Shown: one piece after another, positions 63,775 through 64,000 of the stretch
Layout of the letters: every line of letters begins with the position of its first letter
How positions within the stretch are numbered: position 1 is the first letter of the stretch
NCBI GenBank assembly: GCA_022606425.2
Contig: JAHDVF020000450.1
Coordinates: 62,001 to 126,000 of the forward strand
Direction of reading: 5' to 3'
From: Lepidostoma basale
Taxonomy: Eukaryota; Arthropoda; Insecta; Trichoptera; Lepidostomatidae
Length of the DNA: 64,000 bases
The notes under the pieces: model-generated
What the model was told of the DNA's origin: nothing
The model's database searches: none
What the model saw: only the letters and a program-made list of their open reading frames with translations
Position numbers and translations under genes: made by a program

Positions 63775-64000
63775 CTAACTTACCATCACGCCGTCTCTCC
63801 TAAGGAGTACGCAGAAAGAATGGTCTGCCACACTTTTCTTTCCTGACATATTTCTCTCGATTCCTCAACAGTCATACATCGTGTCGTGCACGCGCGTCGA
63901 TTTCTCTGACTCCTCACGTGGCCGACATTCAATATTTGATTTATTTGATCGTGCCACGTTTTCCTCGGTCTTTCTCCATTTCTAGTTCCATTTACATCGT
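63775..64000 (-). mobile_element. LINE A 3' fragment running off the window
   Basis: CACTAACTTACCATCACGCC is the tail side. The reverse complement continues as MTRCMTVEESREICQERK-like sequence and [13 protein letters not shown] to the window edge. Confidence 0.7.

Overview
The window is insect-like nuclear DNA: AT-rich, with short GC-rich coding exons, introns with GT-AG (once GC-AG) ends, and a very dense layer of transposable elements. The mix of RTE-like, jockey/CR1-like and L2-like LINEs, mariner, piggyBac-like (TTAA), hAT, pogo/Tigger, Harbinger-like and Transib elements, tRNA-headed SINEs and MITEs points to an arthropod. I lean to a lepidopteran, but the sequence alone does not prove it.

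Four host genes can be supported. (1) Exon 1 of cytochrome b5 lies on the minus strand (7619-7732); the rest of the gene must lie to the left of the window. (2) A CISD3-type mitochondrial double-CDGSH iron-sulfur protein lies on the plus strand (exons 10780-10833, 10921-11144, 14180-14309; 135 aa). (3) NUBPL/Ind1, the P-loop NTPase that assembles Fe-S clusters for complex I, lies on the minus strand (exons 36286-36215, 33853-33697, 30807-30642, 29468-29284, 26887-26520; 315 aa). (4) A two-RRM, RGG-tailed RNA-binding protein lies on the plus strand (coding exons 48161-48390, 49412-49499, 50917-51100, 52201-52316, 55540-55779, 57310-57396; 314 aa). All exon joins were derived by hand and keep the reading frame. 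The first three genes all work in redox or Fe-S biology. Cytochrome b5 and CISD3 are divergent; CISD3 and NUBPL are tail to tail.

Layout: 1-7600 is a LINE graveyard containing one apparently intact mariner (4589-5877). 7619-14309 holds cytochrome b5 exon 1 and CISD3, with a 2.65-kb nested transposon complex in their shared upstream region. 14.4-26.5 kb is transposon debris (SINE, mariner relics, MITEs, a hAT MITE with an exact 8-bp duplication, RTE copies). 26.5-36.3 kb is NUBPL with TE-filled introns. 36.6-48.1 kb is intergenic TE debris including a Transib (RAG1-like) relic, a SINE that borrows the tail of the commonest LINE, and foldback repeats. 48.1-57.4 kb is the RRM gene. 57.4-64 kb is TE debris.

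The most unusual structure is 51529-52200. An array of about 18 copies of a 30/42-bp unit carries the 3' splice site and first codons of RRM-gene exon 4, and the last copy is the real exon boundary. Every upstream copy is a potential decoy acceptor that would lead to an immediate in-frame stop.

Family labels used below are mine. 'LINE A' is the commonest RTE-like LINE, whose 3' end reads GGCGTGATGGTTAG followed by TTAG or TTG repeats. 'LINE B/B-prime' are jockey/CR1-like with a TGATT-type tail. 'L2-like' ends in an AAAAACGGCGCT block. 'RTE D' ends in (TAAG)n. 'RTE E' and 'LINE I' are further non-LTR families.
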